In this document: positions 36,952-47,300 of the stretch, piece after piece
How the letters are laid out: each line of letters begins with the position of its first letter
How positions within the stretch are numbered: the stretch's first letter is position 1
Source: Quatrionicoccus australiensis
Lineage (GTDB): Bacteria; Pseudomonadota; Gammaproteobacteria; Burkholderiales; Rhodocyclaceae
Direction of reading: 5' to 3'
Length of the DNA: 64,000 nucleotides
Assembly (NCBI RefSeq): GCF_020510525.1
Contig: NZ_CP075188.1
Location: 1,674,001-1,738,000 of the forward strand
Translations under genes and position numbers: made by a program
Notes under the pieces: model-generated
Told to the model about the DNA's origin: nothing
Database searches by the model: none
Seen by the model: the letters and a program-made list of their open reading frames with translations, nothing else

Positions 36952-38004
36952 TTACCGTTTTGCGGCCTTGCCGAGTGCGTCGATCATCGCCTTGACGGCT
37001 CGCGGCTGCACGCCGTCGCGCGTGTGATAGTCGGCGCCGGTATAGCCCCACCAGTCCCAGCAGCCTTTCGGGTTGAGCACCCATTTGCTGGAACCGAAGG
37101 CAAAACCGTTGCGCGTCGCCGTTTGCGGGTAGAGCACGATCAGGCGATTGCTCGCCGCCCAGTGGTTGTAGCCGGCGCCCTCGATGAAGCGGCGGCCGAC
37201 TTCGCCGACATTCTGGCGGCAGCCGTGGAAGGCGACATGCACGCGGCAACCGCCGGCCTGACAGGTCTTGGGCACGAAGGCATAGCCTTCCTCGGCCAGG
37301 CTGGCATCGGCGGCGCTGCCGTCGATGAAGGGGCGCTGGTCGAAGGCGATCAGCTCACCGTCGCTGGCCGTGGTGGACGGCTGCAAGGGGCCGAGCAGGT
37401 GAGTCAGCAACTGGCCGGCGGCGTCGAAATCCTGGCAGCGGTTGATGAAGGGCGGATTCGAGGTATTGCAGGCATTGGGCTGCGTATCGGCCACCGACGG
37501 CATGGCGTGGCCGGCGTCGGCCAGCTTGACGTAGCGCAGCGCGCCTTCCGGCAGCACTTCGCGATAGAAGGCGGCCAGCGTATCGACCACGGCGGGCGCG
37601 ACGGTCTTGTCGGCGCTGCCCGAGAACAGCCAGACGCGGTCATCGCGCAGGTTCTTCACCGGGTCGATCTTGCCGGCGGCCGCGAGCTTTTCCATGGTTT
37701 TGAGGGTGTCGACCGGTGCGGGCGGGGCATCCTTGCCGGTCGGCTCCATGCAATTGGCGAGCGCCCGGCCGACCGCGCCTTCGGCACAGTAATAGGGACC
37801 GGCCGCGAGTACGCCGGCGCCGCGCACCAGGCTGGAATAGGCGACCTCGAACTGCACGGCCATGTAGCCGCCGGAGGAAATGCCGGACACGGTGACGCCG
37901 GCGACGTTGGCGCCCAGGCTGGGCAGGGGCGGTGCGGCCAGAACACCGGTGGCGGCAAGCAGCAAAACAAGGGCGCCGGCAGGGCGCAGCGGGAGGAATT
38001 TCAT
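36952..38004 (-). CDS. Type 2 short-chain-length PHA depolymerase, extracellular
   Basis: 350 residues. Signal peptide GALVLLLAATGVLA. The lipase box is VSGISSGGYMAVQ near residue 43. Asp in FSGSADKTV and His in DAGHAMPSV complete a likely triad, and HVAFHGCRQN is also conserved. Such enzymes degrade poly-3-hydroxybutyrate; the secreted form acts on external polymer. The gene is upstream of no obvious partner. The 137 bases to the DUF808 gene hold the divergent promoters. Confidence 0.88.
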   Translation of the reverse strand: MKFLPLRPAGALVLLLAATGVLAAPPLPSLGANVAGVTVSGISSGGYMAVQFEVAYSSLVRGAGVLAAGPYYCAEGAVGRALANCMEPTGKDAPPAPVDTLKTMEKLAAAGKIDPVKNLRDDRVWLFSGSADKTVAPAVVDTLAAFYREVLPEGALRYVKLADAGHAMPSVADTQPNACNTSNPPFINRCQDFDAAGQLLTHLLGPLQPSTTASDGELIAFDQRPFIDGSAADASLAEEGYAFVPKTCQAGGCRVHVAFHGCRQNVGEVGRRFIEGAGYNHWAASNRLIVLYPQTATRNGFAFGSSKWVLNPKGCWDWWGYTGADYHTRDGVQPRAVKAMIDALGKAAKR

Positions 38005-38140
38005 GGCGTTGCGGACTCCGTGGCAGGCGTGGGCGGATGTCTATCCGGGCGGCGGCAGGATAACAGATGCCGGCCCGCCCGGCGGTCGACGTCTGGCGAA
38101 CGGCATTTTTCTTTAGAATGGCGGCTTCGCCATCAACCGA

Positions 38141-39069
<929 letters not shown>

Positions 39070-39073
<4 letters not shown>

Positions 39074-40113
39074 GCAAGGCACTGCGTCTGTCGGAAAAGT
39101 GGTTCCGTTTCGGCCTCTGGCTGGTTGCCTTCGTCTTCGCCAGCTTCCTGATCGGCCTGGGTGGGACGGTCGTGGAAAACCTGCCGCAGGTCGAGCATCA
39201 CTACACGCTGGAAGATTTCATCGACCGCGACGCCGCCAATGCCGCGCGCGCCGCCATCCGGTCGACACAGGAAACACGGCAAAATGCCGACGAGAAAATG
39301 GCGCAGGCGCAACTGCGCCTCAACACCGCCCGCGCCGATGCGGCGACGGCGCGCGACACCTTCAACAACTGGCTGGCGACGCGCCACGTCACGCAACGCC
39401 CGGAGCAGGACCCGGAACTGCTCGCCCGCACGCGCCAGCTCGACGGCCTCAAGGCAGCCGAGCGGCAGGCACTGAACGGCGTCGAGGCGCAGCAGCAGAT
39501 CCTGCTCGATGCGCAGCAGGCCGAAGCGCACGCCCAGCGCGACTTGCGCGAGCTGGAACGTGCCGCCACAGAGCAGCTATCGACCGAATTGCGCAGCCAG
39601 GAATTGCGCGTCTTCGGTTATCGCCTGCTGCTGACGCTGCCCCTGCTCGGCATCGCCGGCTGGCTGTTCGCCAAGAAGCGGCAGAGCACCTACTGGCCGT
39701 TTGTCTGGGGCTTCATCTACTTCGCGCTGTTCGCCTTCTTTGTCGAGCTGGTGCCTTACCTGCCAAGCTACGGCGGCTATGTGCGCTACGTGGTCGGCAT
39801 CGTCATCACCGTGCTGGTCGGGCGCTCGGCGATCATCGCGCTGAACCGCTACCTCGAGCGCCAGAAGCAGGCCGAGTCCATGCCCGATGTCGAGCGGCGC
39901 AAGGAGCTGTCCTACGACACGGCGCTCGCCCGCCTCGCCAAGAAAGTCTGCCCCGGCTGCGAGCGCCCGGTCGACCTGGCCAATACGGCGATCGACTATT
40001 GCCCGCATTGCGGCATCTGCCTGTTCGATCACTGCGGCAAGTGCGAGCAGCGCAAGAGCGCCTTTGCGCGCTTCTGCCACGCCTGTGGCGCCGCGGCGAG
40101 AGCCGCCGAATAA
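39070..40113 (+). CDS. Membrane protein with coiled coil and C-terminal zinc ribbons
   Basis: 347 residues, start ATG at 39070 overlapping DUF808. First transmembrane segment at 14-30, then a coiled-coil region (about 65-175, e.g. [20 protein letters not shown]), three hydrophobic segments (about 185-255), and a C-terminal double zinc ribbon with CPGC, CPHCGIC, CGKC and CHACG. I do not recognise the family. Coupling to DUF808 suggests a joint role. Confidence 0.75.
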
Positions 40114-40183
40114 GCACCGGCGGTCGGCTGGCAGCAGCCGGACTGGCCGCCTGTCACAGCAACTTCATTCGAAACGGGACCGC

Positions 40184-41275
40184 ATGTACCGGCAAGCAGG
40201 GCGCAGATTACTGGCGCTGATCAAGGCAGATCTGCAGCATTTGACGACCATCCAGTCGTCCGACCGGCGCTGGCAGCTGCCGCTCTATGCGGCGCTGGCC
40301 TCGGGGCTGCCGCTGCTGGTCGGTGCCTGGTTCGGGCATCTCGATTACGGGCTGATCTCGTCGCTGGGCGGGCTGGTCTTCCTCTATACGCCGAACACGC
40401 CGCTCGGGCATCGCATGGTGCAACTGATGGCGAGCGCCTTCGGCATGATCGCCTGCTATACCTTCGGCGTGCTCAGCCATTTTTTCCCGCCGCTGATCGT
40501 GCTGGTGCTCAGTGGCCTCGCCATCCTGGTCAGCATGCTCTGCCGCTACTATCGTATGAACCCGCCGGGCAGCCTGTTTTTCATCATGGCCGCCTCGATC
40601 GGCGCCTATACGCCGGTCGATATTCTCCTGGTGCCGCTGCAGGTCGGTTTGCTGACCATGGGTGCCTTGCTCGCCTGCATGATTGCCTTTTTCTACAGCA
40701 TTCACTCGCTGCGCTACCTGCCGCCCCAGCCGGTTGAGCCCTTGCCACCGGCCAGCTTTGATTTTGTCGTTTTTGACTCGGTGGTGATCGGCGCCTTTGT
40801 CGGCATTTCACTGCTGCTCGCGCAACTCCTGCAGCTGCCGCGCCCTTACTGGGTGCCGGTCAGTTGCCTGGCGGTCATCCAGGGCATGAACATGCGCGCC
40901 GTCTGGACGCGCCAGGTGCACCGCATGGCCGGCACCGTGCTCGGCCTGCTGCTCGCCTGGGCGCTGCTGCAACTGCCGCTCAATCCGTGGAGCGTTTCGC
41001 TGATGATGATGCTGCTCTCCTTCGTCATCGAAACCCTGATCGTGCGCCATTACGGCCTGGCGGTGATCTTCATCACGCCGCTCACCATCCTGCTCGCCGA
41101 AGCCGTCCAGCTCGGCCACGGCTCGCCCGAAGCCACCGTGCTCGCCCGCCTGATCGACACCTTGCTCGGCTGCCTGGTCGGCATCGCCGGCGGCGCCTGC
41201 CTGCACAGCCCGCGTTTCCGGGCCGTGGTGGGGGGCTGGATGCGGCGGCTGATTCCGGAGCGGTTGGTTTCTTGA
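40184..41275 (+). CDS. FUSC family inner-membrane protein
   Basis: 363 residues from the ATG at 40184, about half the size of AaeB/YccS-type FUSC proteins. It has an N-terminal soluble helix and two hydrophobic blocks (about 30-160 and 195-340) with the FUSC-like PYWVPVSCLAVIQGMNMRAVW. These proteins are linked to export of aromatic acids. Its last 43 codons are duplicated about 1.07 kb downstream (42222-42398). Confidence 0.85.
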   Translation: MYRQAGRRLLALIKADLQHLTTIQSSDRRWQLPLYAALASGLPLLVGAWFGHLDYGLISSLGGLVFLYTPNTPLGHRMVQLMASAFGMIACYTFGVLSHFFPPLIVLVLSGLAILVSMLCRYYRMNPPGSLFFIMAASIGAYTPVDILLVPLQVGLLTMGALLACMIAFFYSIHSLRYLPPQPVEPLPPASFDFVVFDSVVIGAFVGISLLLAQLLQLPRPYWVPVSCLAVIQGMNMRAVWTRQVHRMAGTVLGLLLAWALLQLPLNPWSVSLMMMLLSFVIETLIVRHYGLAVIFITPLTILLAEAVQLGHGSPEATVLARLIDTLLGCLVGIAGGACLHSPRFRAVVGGWMRRLIPERLVS

Positions 41276-41323
41276 GGGGCGATATTTGGCTCGGGTCCGG
41301 AAAAAATCGAGCTTGGCCCCTTT
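41147..41323 (+). repeat. 177-bp direct repeat, copy A (FUSC 3' end)
   Basis: Identical at all but two positions to 42222-42398 (offset 1075). It covers the last FUSC codons, the stop, and the adjacent ATCGAGC(T/C)TGGCCCCTTT motif. Copy B downstream is non-coding. The two copies flank the cassette region, which shows insertion together with duplication. Confidence 0.9.
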
Positions 41324-41603
41324 AACTCCCGAGGCTTGAACAATCGACACCCAAGTGTGAGCTCAACCTCTTTCTGGTGAGCTCCAACCCTTCGAATCAG
41401 CACCCAGCTGTGCCCGAACCGCATCAATCGAACACCTTGGTTCATGCCATGCGATTGACTTCAAACCGCCGCTCCTTACAATCCCCATAACCATCGCCCG
41501 TCCGGCGGTCCAGTCCAACGAGGTTTATCCGCCGATATGACTTCCTGCTCTCTTCAAACTCGTCCGCGTCGGCGGATAAACGCTATTCGTTAGGGCTTAT
41601 CAG
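41324..41603. other. Non-coding gap with attC of an integron-type cassette
   Basis: Together with the FUSC stop this gap spans 328 bases. I see no gene before the attC (next entry). The first 180 bases hold no recognisable signal. Confidence 0.5.
41513..41596 (+). other. attC-like recombination site
   Basis: R'' core GTCCAAC at 41513-41519 and R' core GTTAGGGC at 41589-41596. Between them a 13-bp perfect stem: GTTTATCCGCCGA (41523-41535) with TCGGCGGATAAAC (41569-41581), plus AACGA/TCGTT pairing next to the cores with an asymmetric unpaired spacer. This is the attC hairpin form. The TTAGGGC end matches GCCCTAAC at 42066-42073, as expected of the next cassette's own R''. No integrase gene is in the window. 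Confidence 0.72.
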
Positions 41604-42065
41604 ATGACAAATCACACTTGGTTTTCTCTGCTCCTTGTTTTTTGTCTTGGGGTATCTGGCGTATCTCAAGCAGCACAAGAAATGCCATGTGTTCCTGATG
41701 GCGAATGCAGCGACCCGTGCATTTATTTCTCAGACAAGGTTGTCCTTATCGATACCAACGATGGCGCGAAGATTAAGTATCAAGGGGAGGTCAGAAATCT
41801 TGACTTTGTTTCATCGAAAGACATACGCAAGCGCTATCCTCTCTTTGAGATTCCAGGAGACATACAGGTTAGAAGTTTCAGCGCCGGGAAACTAAAAGTA
41901 ACAGCTCGATACAAAGTTGAGGACACCAGTTGTGCGGAGAAAACTGCCAAGGGAAAGTGGGTGCAACGTGAAACTTGCTGCTGGACAGAACAATCCGTGG
42001 AATTAACAATTCACGGCCCCCGGGGAAAAGAAGAGTTTTCGACCAACTGGCGTAGCGGATGCTGA
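41604..42065 (+). CDS. Cassette-encoded secreted Cys-rich protein
   Basis: 153 residues, with lower GC than its neighbours. Signal peptide SLLLVFCLGVSGVSQA. The mature protein has eight cysteines (e.g. CVPDGECSDPC, ETCCW). It starts 8 bases after the attC R' core with no promoter visible, as in integron cassettes. Function not recognised. Confidence 0.7.
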   Translation: MTNHTWFSLLLVFCLGVSGVSQAAQEMPCVPDGECSDPCIYFSDKVVLIDTNDGAKIKYQGEVRNLDFVSSKDIRKRYPLFEIPGDIQVRSFSAGKLKVTARYKVEDTSCAEKTAKGKWVQRETCCWTEQSVELTIHGPRGKEEFSTNWRSGC

Positions 42066-42221
42066 GCCCTAACCTCTCGGTCGAGGCGCGGCTTCGCCGC
42101 TGGGAGGATGGTCAAGCTGCGCTTTCACAGCGCCCCTCACCTACACGTTCCTGAACGTCCGCTTTTCCAAACACTCAACTTCCGCTTTAAGTTAAATCGA
42201 GCCTGGCCCCTTTAATTACTG
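42066..42221. other. 3' part of cassette (degenerate attC)
   Basis: Starts with GCCCTAAC, complementary to the upstream GTTAGGGC. A small hairpin CGGC-TTCG-CCG lies near 42090, but no clear L'/R' arm follows, so the second attC is truncated or degraded. GTTAAAT at 42191 fits GTTRRRY but lacks a pairing arm. The motif ATCGAGCCTGGCCCCTTT recurs here. Confidence 0.4.
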
Positions 42222-42398
42222 CGCCTGATCGACACCTTGCTCGGCTGCCTGGTCGGCATCGCCGGCGGCGCCTGCCTGCACAGCCCGCGTTTCCGGGCCG
42301 TGGTGGGGGGCTGGATGCGGCGGCTGATTCCGGAGCGGTTGCTTTCTTGAGGGGCGATATTTGGCTCGGGTCCGGAAAAAATCGAGCCTGGCCCCTTT
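42222..42398 (+). repeat. 177-bp direct repeat, copy B
   Basis: Second copy of the FUSC 3' end and its 3' flank, non-coding here. The motif at its end (ATCGAGCCTGGCCCCTTT) is followed by a second CGGCCCCTTTGATC. Confidence 0.9.
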
Positions 42399-42425
42399 GA
42401 TCGGCCCCTTTGATCCTTTGATCCC

Positions 42426-42474
42426 GATGGAGGAATCCCCTGTTCCGCTACGCTCCACAGGGGATTCCTCCATC
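42426..42474. repeat. 18-bp perfect inverted repeat
   Basis: GATGGAGGAATCCCCTGT and ACAGGGGATTCCTCCATC enclose a 13-base loop. A strong hairpin on either strand; no T-tract. Possibly a small mobile repeat. Confidence 0.7.
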
Positions 42475-42919
42475 ACAAAGACAAGGTCAGAGGCAACGGC
42501 AACATCCAAATCAAAGGCAAAACCGGAGCAGCGCCGTCCAGCTGCGAGTGAAGTCGAATGTGCTGCTTAAACTGACGGCATTACTGTCTTGATGCGTATT
42601 CCGAAGAAAACCGACATCCATTCCGATCTGGGGTAGGCCTCTGATTCCGCTGCAAACCCTGCCAGTCATTCCACTCGAAACCTTGCCAGGTATTCCGATC
42701 TCCCCGGCCACCTGGGACGCTTCTCTTGACTCAATAGGTTCGTGCGAAGGGAGCGTCCGTGCCCTGATCGATTACGGCATTGATCGCGGGGCTGCGGGTG
42801 AGGTTTTCGCTATCTAAATAAACGTGGTTTTCCCCACAAAGACAGCCTGGGCTCGGATCGGCGAAGCCGAACGAGCCAGGAGGCAAGCGGAGCGCGGCAG
42901 AGTTTATTCCTTGGGCAAA
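42475..42919. other. Non-coding stretch with 24-base periodic motif
   Basis: ATTCCG or a close variant occurs at 42598, 42620, 42644, 42668 and 42692 (spacing 22-24). This recalls the multiple terminal repeats of some transposons, but no transposase is seen. The rest holds only a hairpin at 42846-42880 downstream of the hlyD stop. Confidence 0.45.
42846..42880 (-). terminator. Hairpin after hlyD
   Basis: Stem CCTGGGCTCG / CGAGCCAGG with one bulge, and an inner stem TCGGC-GAA-GCCGA. It lies about 40 bases after the hlyD stop on the minus strand. The T-tract is weak, so termination is not certain. Confidence 0.45.
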
Positions 42920-44281
42920 CTACCGTTCCCGCCCCGCCTCATGCCAGGCTTTCCTGACGGGCGAGAGTAAATACTCCATCACCGTCCGATCACCCAGGCG
43001 AATCTCGGCATTCGTCTGCATCCCGGCCGAGAGCACAAAACGTTCACCGTCCATTTCGAGATTCAGGCGCTTGAGGGCGACCAGTGCTTTATAGACCAGC
43101 GGCTGGTTTTTCTTGGCCGGATCGGTCTGGCTGTTGCCGTTGCCTGTATTGTTGTCCGCCGCATCGGCGCTGACATGCTCGACCGTGCCTTCCACCATGC
43201 CGTATTTCTGGAACGGGAACGCCGCAAATTTCAGCTTTACTGGCTGGCCTTGCCGCACGAAACCGATGTCTTCATTACTGACCCAGACTTCGGCGCGAAG
43301 CGTCTCATTCTGGGGGACCAAGGTCAGCAGTACCGTGCCAGGCTGCACCACGGTACCGACGGTGTGGGTCGCCAGATCTTTCACTACGCCATCTTGCGGT
43401 GCCTTGAGTTCAAGTAGTTCCTGCTTGTGAGCTTGTTTGGTGACTTCCTGAGCCAACTTATCGAACTGCCCCTGAATATCATTGCGGTCGGCATGCAGTT
43501 GCCGGCGATAGTCAGAATCGATCTGAGCCAGGCGTTTTTCCGATTGAAGAATGCTGGCGCGAGCTGACTCGATCAGGAAAGCCTGAGTTTGAAGTTCCTG
43601 CTCTTTCTCGACGCGCTCCCGCCTTTTGTCACTGCCCATCAACGAGCCGGCAAAGCCATCCTTAACGAGCTTCTCGTAGGCTTTGTCCTGGTCGCGGTAA
43701 TGCGGCAGGGTTTCCTCAAGTTTGTGTTTGACTTGCTCTGCCGCTGCCAATTCCTGTTTGGCCTTGATCAAACGCGAACGTTCTTCTGCCAATGCAGCTT
43801 CAAAGGAAGCACGGTTGGCACGATACTGGGCATTGATTTCCTGGGTCAAATCCAGCGGATCGTTGGCTTCGCTCTTAAACGGGACACCCGAGAGTTCCGC
43901 CTGAATTCGGCGCAACGCCAAGCGCTTGCGTTGATAGTCGGCCTCGATGGACTTTGTGTCGGCTTCGCTGATCAGCGTATCCATGCGCATCAAGACCTGA
44001 CCAGCTTTCACGCTTTGCCCTTCCTTGACCAGGATTTCCTTGACGATGCCGGACTCGGAGGGCTGGACGATTTTGACGTAACTTTCTGGGATCAGCTTGC
44101 CTTCGGCTACTGCAACAATATCGAGGCGCCCCAAAATGGCCCAGAGCAGCAGGGCTAACAACATTACCAGTAATACCCAGAGCACCTTTCGTCCCAAAGG
44201 ATTCGGAGACGTCGCCTGCAGACGCAACAAGGGCGGGGAAAAATCAATGGCCTGGGCATCAGCCGGAAACAGGGATTTCAT
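42920..44281 (-). CDS. hlyD: HlyD-family type I secretion adaptor
   Basis: About 453 residues from the ATG at 44281. One transmembrane segment at about 31-50 (VLWVLLVMLLALLLWAILG), then GKLIPESYVKIVQPSESGIV (lipoyl-like half), a long coiled coil with Glu/Lys-rich repeats (110-310), and a second lipoyl half (LELKAPQDGVVKDLATHTVG). Ends with an RLGDRTVMEYLLSPVRKAW tail, typical of HlyD/PrtE. It links the ABC transporter at 61569-63710 to an outer-membrane TolC not found here. It lies after the RTX gene. Confidence 0.92.
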   Translation of the reverse strand: MKSLFPADAQAIDFSPPLLRLQATSPNPLGRKVLWVLLVMLLALLLWAILGRLDIVAVAEGKLIPESYVKIVQPSESGIVKEILVKEGQSVKAGQVLMRMDTLISEADTKSIEADYQRKRLALRRIQAELSGVPFKSEANDPLDLTQEINAQYRANRASFEAALAEERSRLIKAKQELAAAEQVKHKLEETLPHYRDQDKAYEKLVKDGFAGSLMGSDKRRERVEKEQELQTQAFLIESARASILQSEKRLAQIDSDYRRQLHADRNDIQGQFDKLAQEVTKQAHKQELLELKAPQDGVVKDLATHTVGTVVQPGTVLLTLVPQNETLRAEVWVSNEDIGFVRQGQPVKLKFAAFPFQKYGMVEGTVEHVSADAADNNTGNGNSQTDPAKKNQPLVYKALVALKRLNLEMDGERFVLSAGMQTNAEIRLGDRTVMEYLLSPVRKAWHEAGRER

Positions 44282-44306
44282 TAAGTGTTTTCTGAGAAGA
44301 AGGAAA

Positions 44307-44330
44307 CCGGGAGAGGCTGGCCTCTCCCGG
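44307..44330 (-). terminator. Hairpin between RTX gene and hlyD
   Basis: Perfect 10-bp stem CCGGGAGAGG / CCTCTCCCGG with a 4-base loop, followed on the minus strand by a pyrimidine-rich TTTCCTTCTTCT. It may end or weaken transcription between the RTX gene and hlyD. Confidence 0.55.
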
Positions 44331-44358
44331 TACAACGGTCATTCAAGACAAATACACC

Positions 44359-47300
44359 TTACGACAAACGCGCCGATCCGGTTTGCAACCCGGCGAGTGG
44401 CGAAAGCGTTTGTGCTGAAGACCCCAAAGCCGTATCCGACAAGGTGTTCAATGCCGCTGTCGCGCCAATCCCGGCCAATGTCCCATTCTTGCCGTACTGG
44501 TAGGCAATATCTCCGCCCAGTGCAGCTGAATCGGAGCCAGCCAACTGGAAGTTGGTTAATGCATTGGTCAACGCCCAACTGGTTAGACTGGTGTTGGCTG
44601 CGCGCGCAGTATCAAAGGCGCCCACCAGGCCAGCAAAGTTGAACTCCTCGACTTTCTGATCCTTCAGCGGGTCACTGCCACCTGCTGTAAAGCCGGCCAT
44701 GGCCTCGGCGATGACTTGCAGGTTTGCTACGGGCTTAGAGGGTGTCGTGACATACCAGTTCTTAAAGGTGATCTGGTCGCTGGTACCGATCTTCAGTACG
44801 AGGTCATTCGTGGCCTTGCTGAACGACAAATCAGCATAGCTGATGCCGCCGCCCAGCGAGATCGTGTCGCTCCCCGTGCCACCTGTGGCAAAGGTATCCT
44901 GCCCATCGCCCTTGTTGAACAGAATGATGTCGTTACCTGCCGCCGTGGTATAGGTGTCGTTGCCCAGACCGCCGAGATAAATCTCAGCACCAGTGCCGCC
45001 AGTAATACTGTCGTCACCAGCGCCACCATTGAACAAGGCCGTTCCAGAAGTATCAGTCAGGATATCGTTGCCGGCACCACCTTCAAGAATGTCATTACCG
45101 GCACCGCCGTTCAGTGTATTGACTGCCGAATTGCCCCGCACTAGGTTGTTCAGCGCGTTGCCGGTACCGTTAATCGCCGTCGTACCACTCAGGAACAAGG
45201 CCTCAGCATTGGCAGCCAGCGTCAGCGTAATGGTGCTATTAACGATATCAAAGCCTTCGTTAGCATTTTCGGTAACAATATCAGACGCGTTGTCGATAAA
45301 GTAGGTGTCGTCACCCAACCCGCCAAGCAACTTGTCGGCGCCGGTTCCTCCGTCGAGCGTGTCGTTGCCGGCACCGCCGGTCAGCGTATTGACTCCGCTA
45401 TTGCCGATCAGCACGTTGTCCAGGGCGTTACCCGTGCCGTTGATGGCGGTCGTACCGGTCAGGGTCAGGTTCTCGACATTGGTGGCCAGTGTGTAGGTGA
45501 CACTGGATTGGACCAGGTCGGTACCTTCGCTTACGGCTTCGGTCGCAACATCTGCCGTGTTATCTACGACATAGGTGTCGTTACCGGCACCACCATCCAG
45601 CGTGTTATTGCCAGCATTTCCGGTCAGCACATTGTTCAAGGCATTACCGGTGCCGTTGATCGCGGTCGTGCCGGTCAAGGTCAGATTCTCGACGTTGGTA
45701 GCCAGCGCATAGGTCACGGAGGCTTGGACCAGATCGGTACCTTCGCTGGCGCTCTCGGTCACGACATCCGCCGTGTTATCTACGACGTAGATGTCATTAC
45801 CGACTCTACCAACCAAAGTGTCGGCCCCGGCACCACCATCCAGCGTGTTATTGCCAGCATTTCCGGTCAGCACATTGTTCAAGGCATTACCGGTGCCGTT
45901 GATCGCGGTCGTGCCGGTCAAGGTCAGATTCTCGACGTTGGCAGCCAACGTGTAGGTCACGCTGGCTTGGACCAGATCGGTACCTTCGCTGGCGCTCTCG
46001 GTCACGACATCCGCCGTGTTATCTACGACGTAGATGTCATTACCGACTCTACCAACCAAAGTGTCGGCCCCGGCACCACCATCCAGCGTGTTATTGCCAG
46101 CATTTCCGGTCAGCACATTGTTCAAGGCATTACCGGTGCCGTTGATCGCAGCCGTGCCAGTCAGGGTCAGATTCTCGACGTTGGCAGCCAGCGTGTAGGT
46201 CACGCTGGCTTGGACCAGATCGGTACCTTCGCTGGCGCTCTCGGTCACGACATCCGCCGTGTTATCTACGACGTAGATGTCATTACCGACTCTACCAACC
46301 AAAGTGTCGGCCCCGGCACCACCATCCAGCGTGTTATTGCCAGCATTTCCGGACAACACATTGTTCAAGGCATTACCGGTGCCGTTGATCGCAGCCGTGC
46401 CAGTCAGGGTCAGATTCTCGACGTTGGCAGCCAGCGTGTAGGTCACGCTGGCTTGGACCAGATCGGTACCTTCGCTGGCGCTCTCGGTCACGACATCCGC
46501 CGTGTTATCTACGACGTAGATGTCATTACCGACTCTACCAACCAAAGTGTCGGCCCCGGCACCACCATCCAGCGTGTTATTGCCAGCATTTCCGGTCAGC
46601 ACATTGTTCAAGGCATTACCGGTGCCGTTGATCGCAGCCGTGCCAGTCAGGGTCAGATTCTCGACGTTGGCAGCCAGCGTGTAGGTCACGCTGGCTTGGA
46701 CCAGATCGGTACCTTCGCTGGCGCTCTCGGTCACGACATCCGCCGTGTTATCTACGACGTAGATGTCATTACCGACTCTACCAACCAAAGTGTCGGCCCC
46801 GGCACCACCATCCAGCGTGTTATTGCCAGCATTTCCGGTCAGCACATTGTTCAAGGCATTACCGGTGCCGTTGATCGCAGCCGTGCCAGTCAGGGTCAGG
46901 TTCTCGACGTTGGCGGCCAGCGCATAGGTCACGCTGGCTTGAACCAGATCGGTGCCTTCGCTGGCGTTCTCGGTCACGACATCGGACGCGTTGTCCACGA
47001 AATAGCTATCATCCCCTAAGCCACCAACCAAGATATCTGCACCAGCCACTCCATCAAGTGTGTCATTGCCAGAGCCTCCGGTCAGCGTGTTATTGGCAGC
47101 ATTTCCGGTCAGCACATTGTTCAAAGCATTACCGGTGCCGTTGATCGCGGTCGTGCCGGTCAAGGTCAGGTTCTCGACGTTGGCGGCCAGCGCGTAGGTC
47201 ACGCTCGACTGGACCAGATCGGTACCTTCGCTGGCGTTCTCGGTCACGACATCCGCCGTGTTATCCACCACGTAGGTGTCATTACCGATTCCACCAACCA

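Noticed and set aside
45508..47019. 503-codon plus-strand frame with regular repeats
   Set aside because: It is the mirror of the RTX repeats; the minus strand has the calcium-binding motifs.
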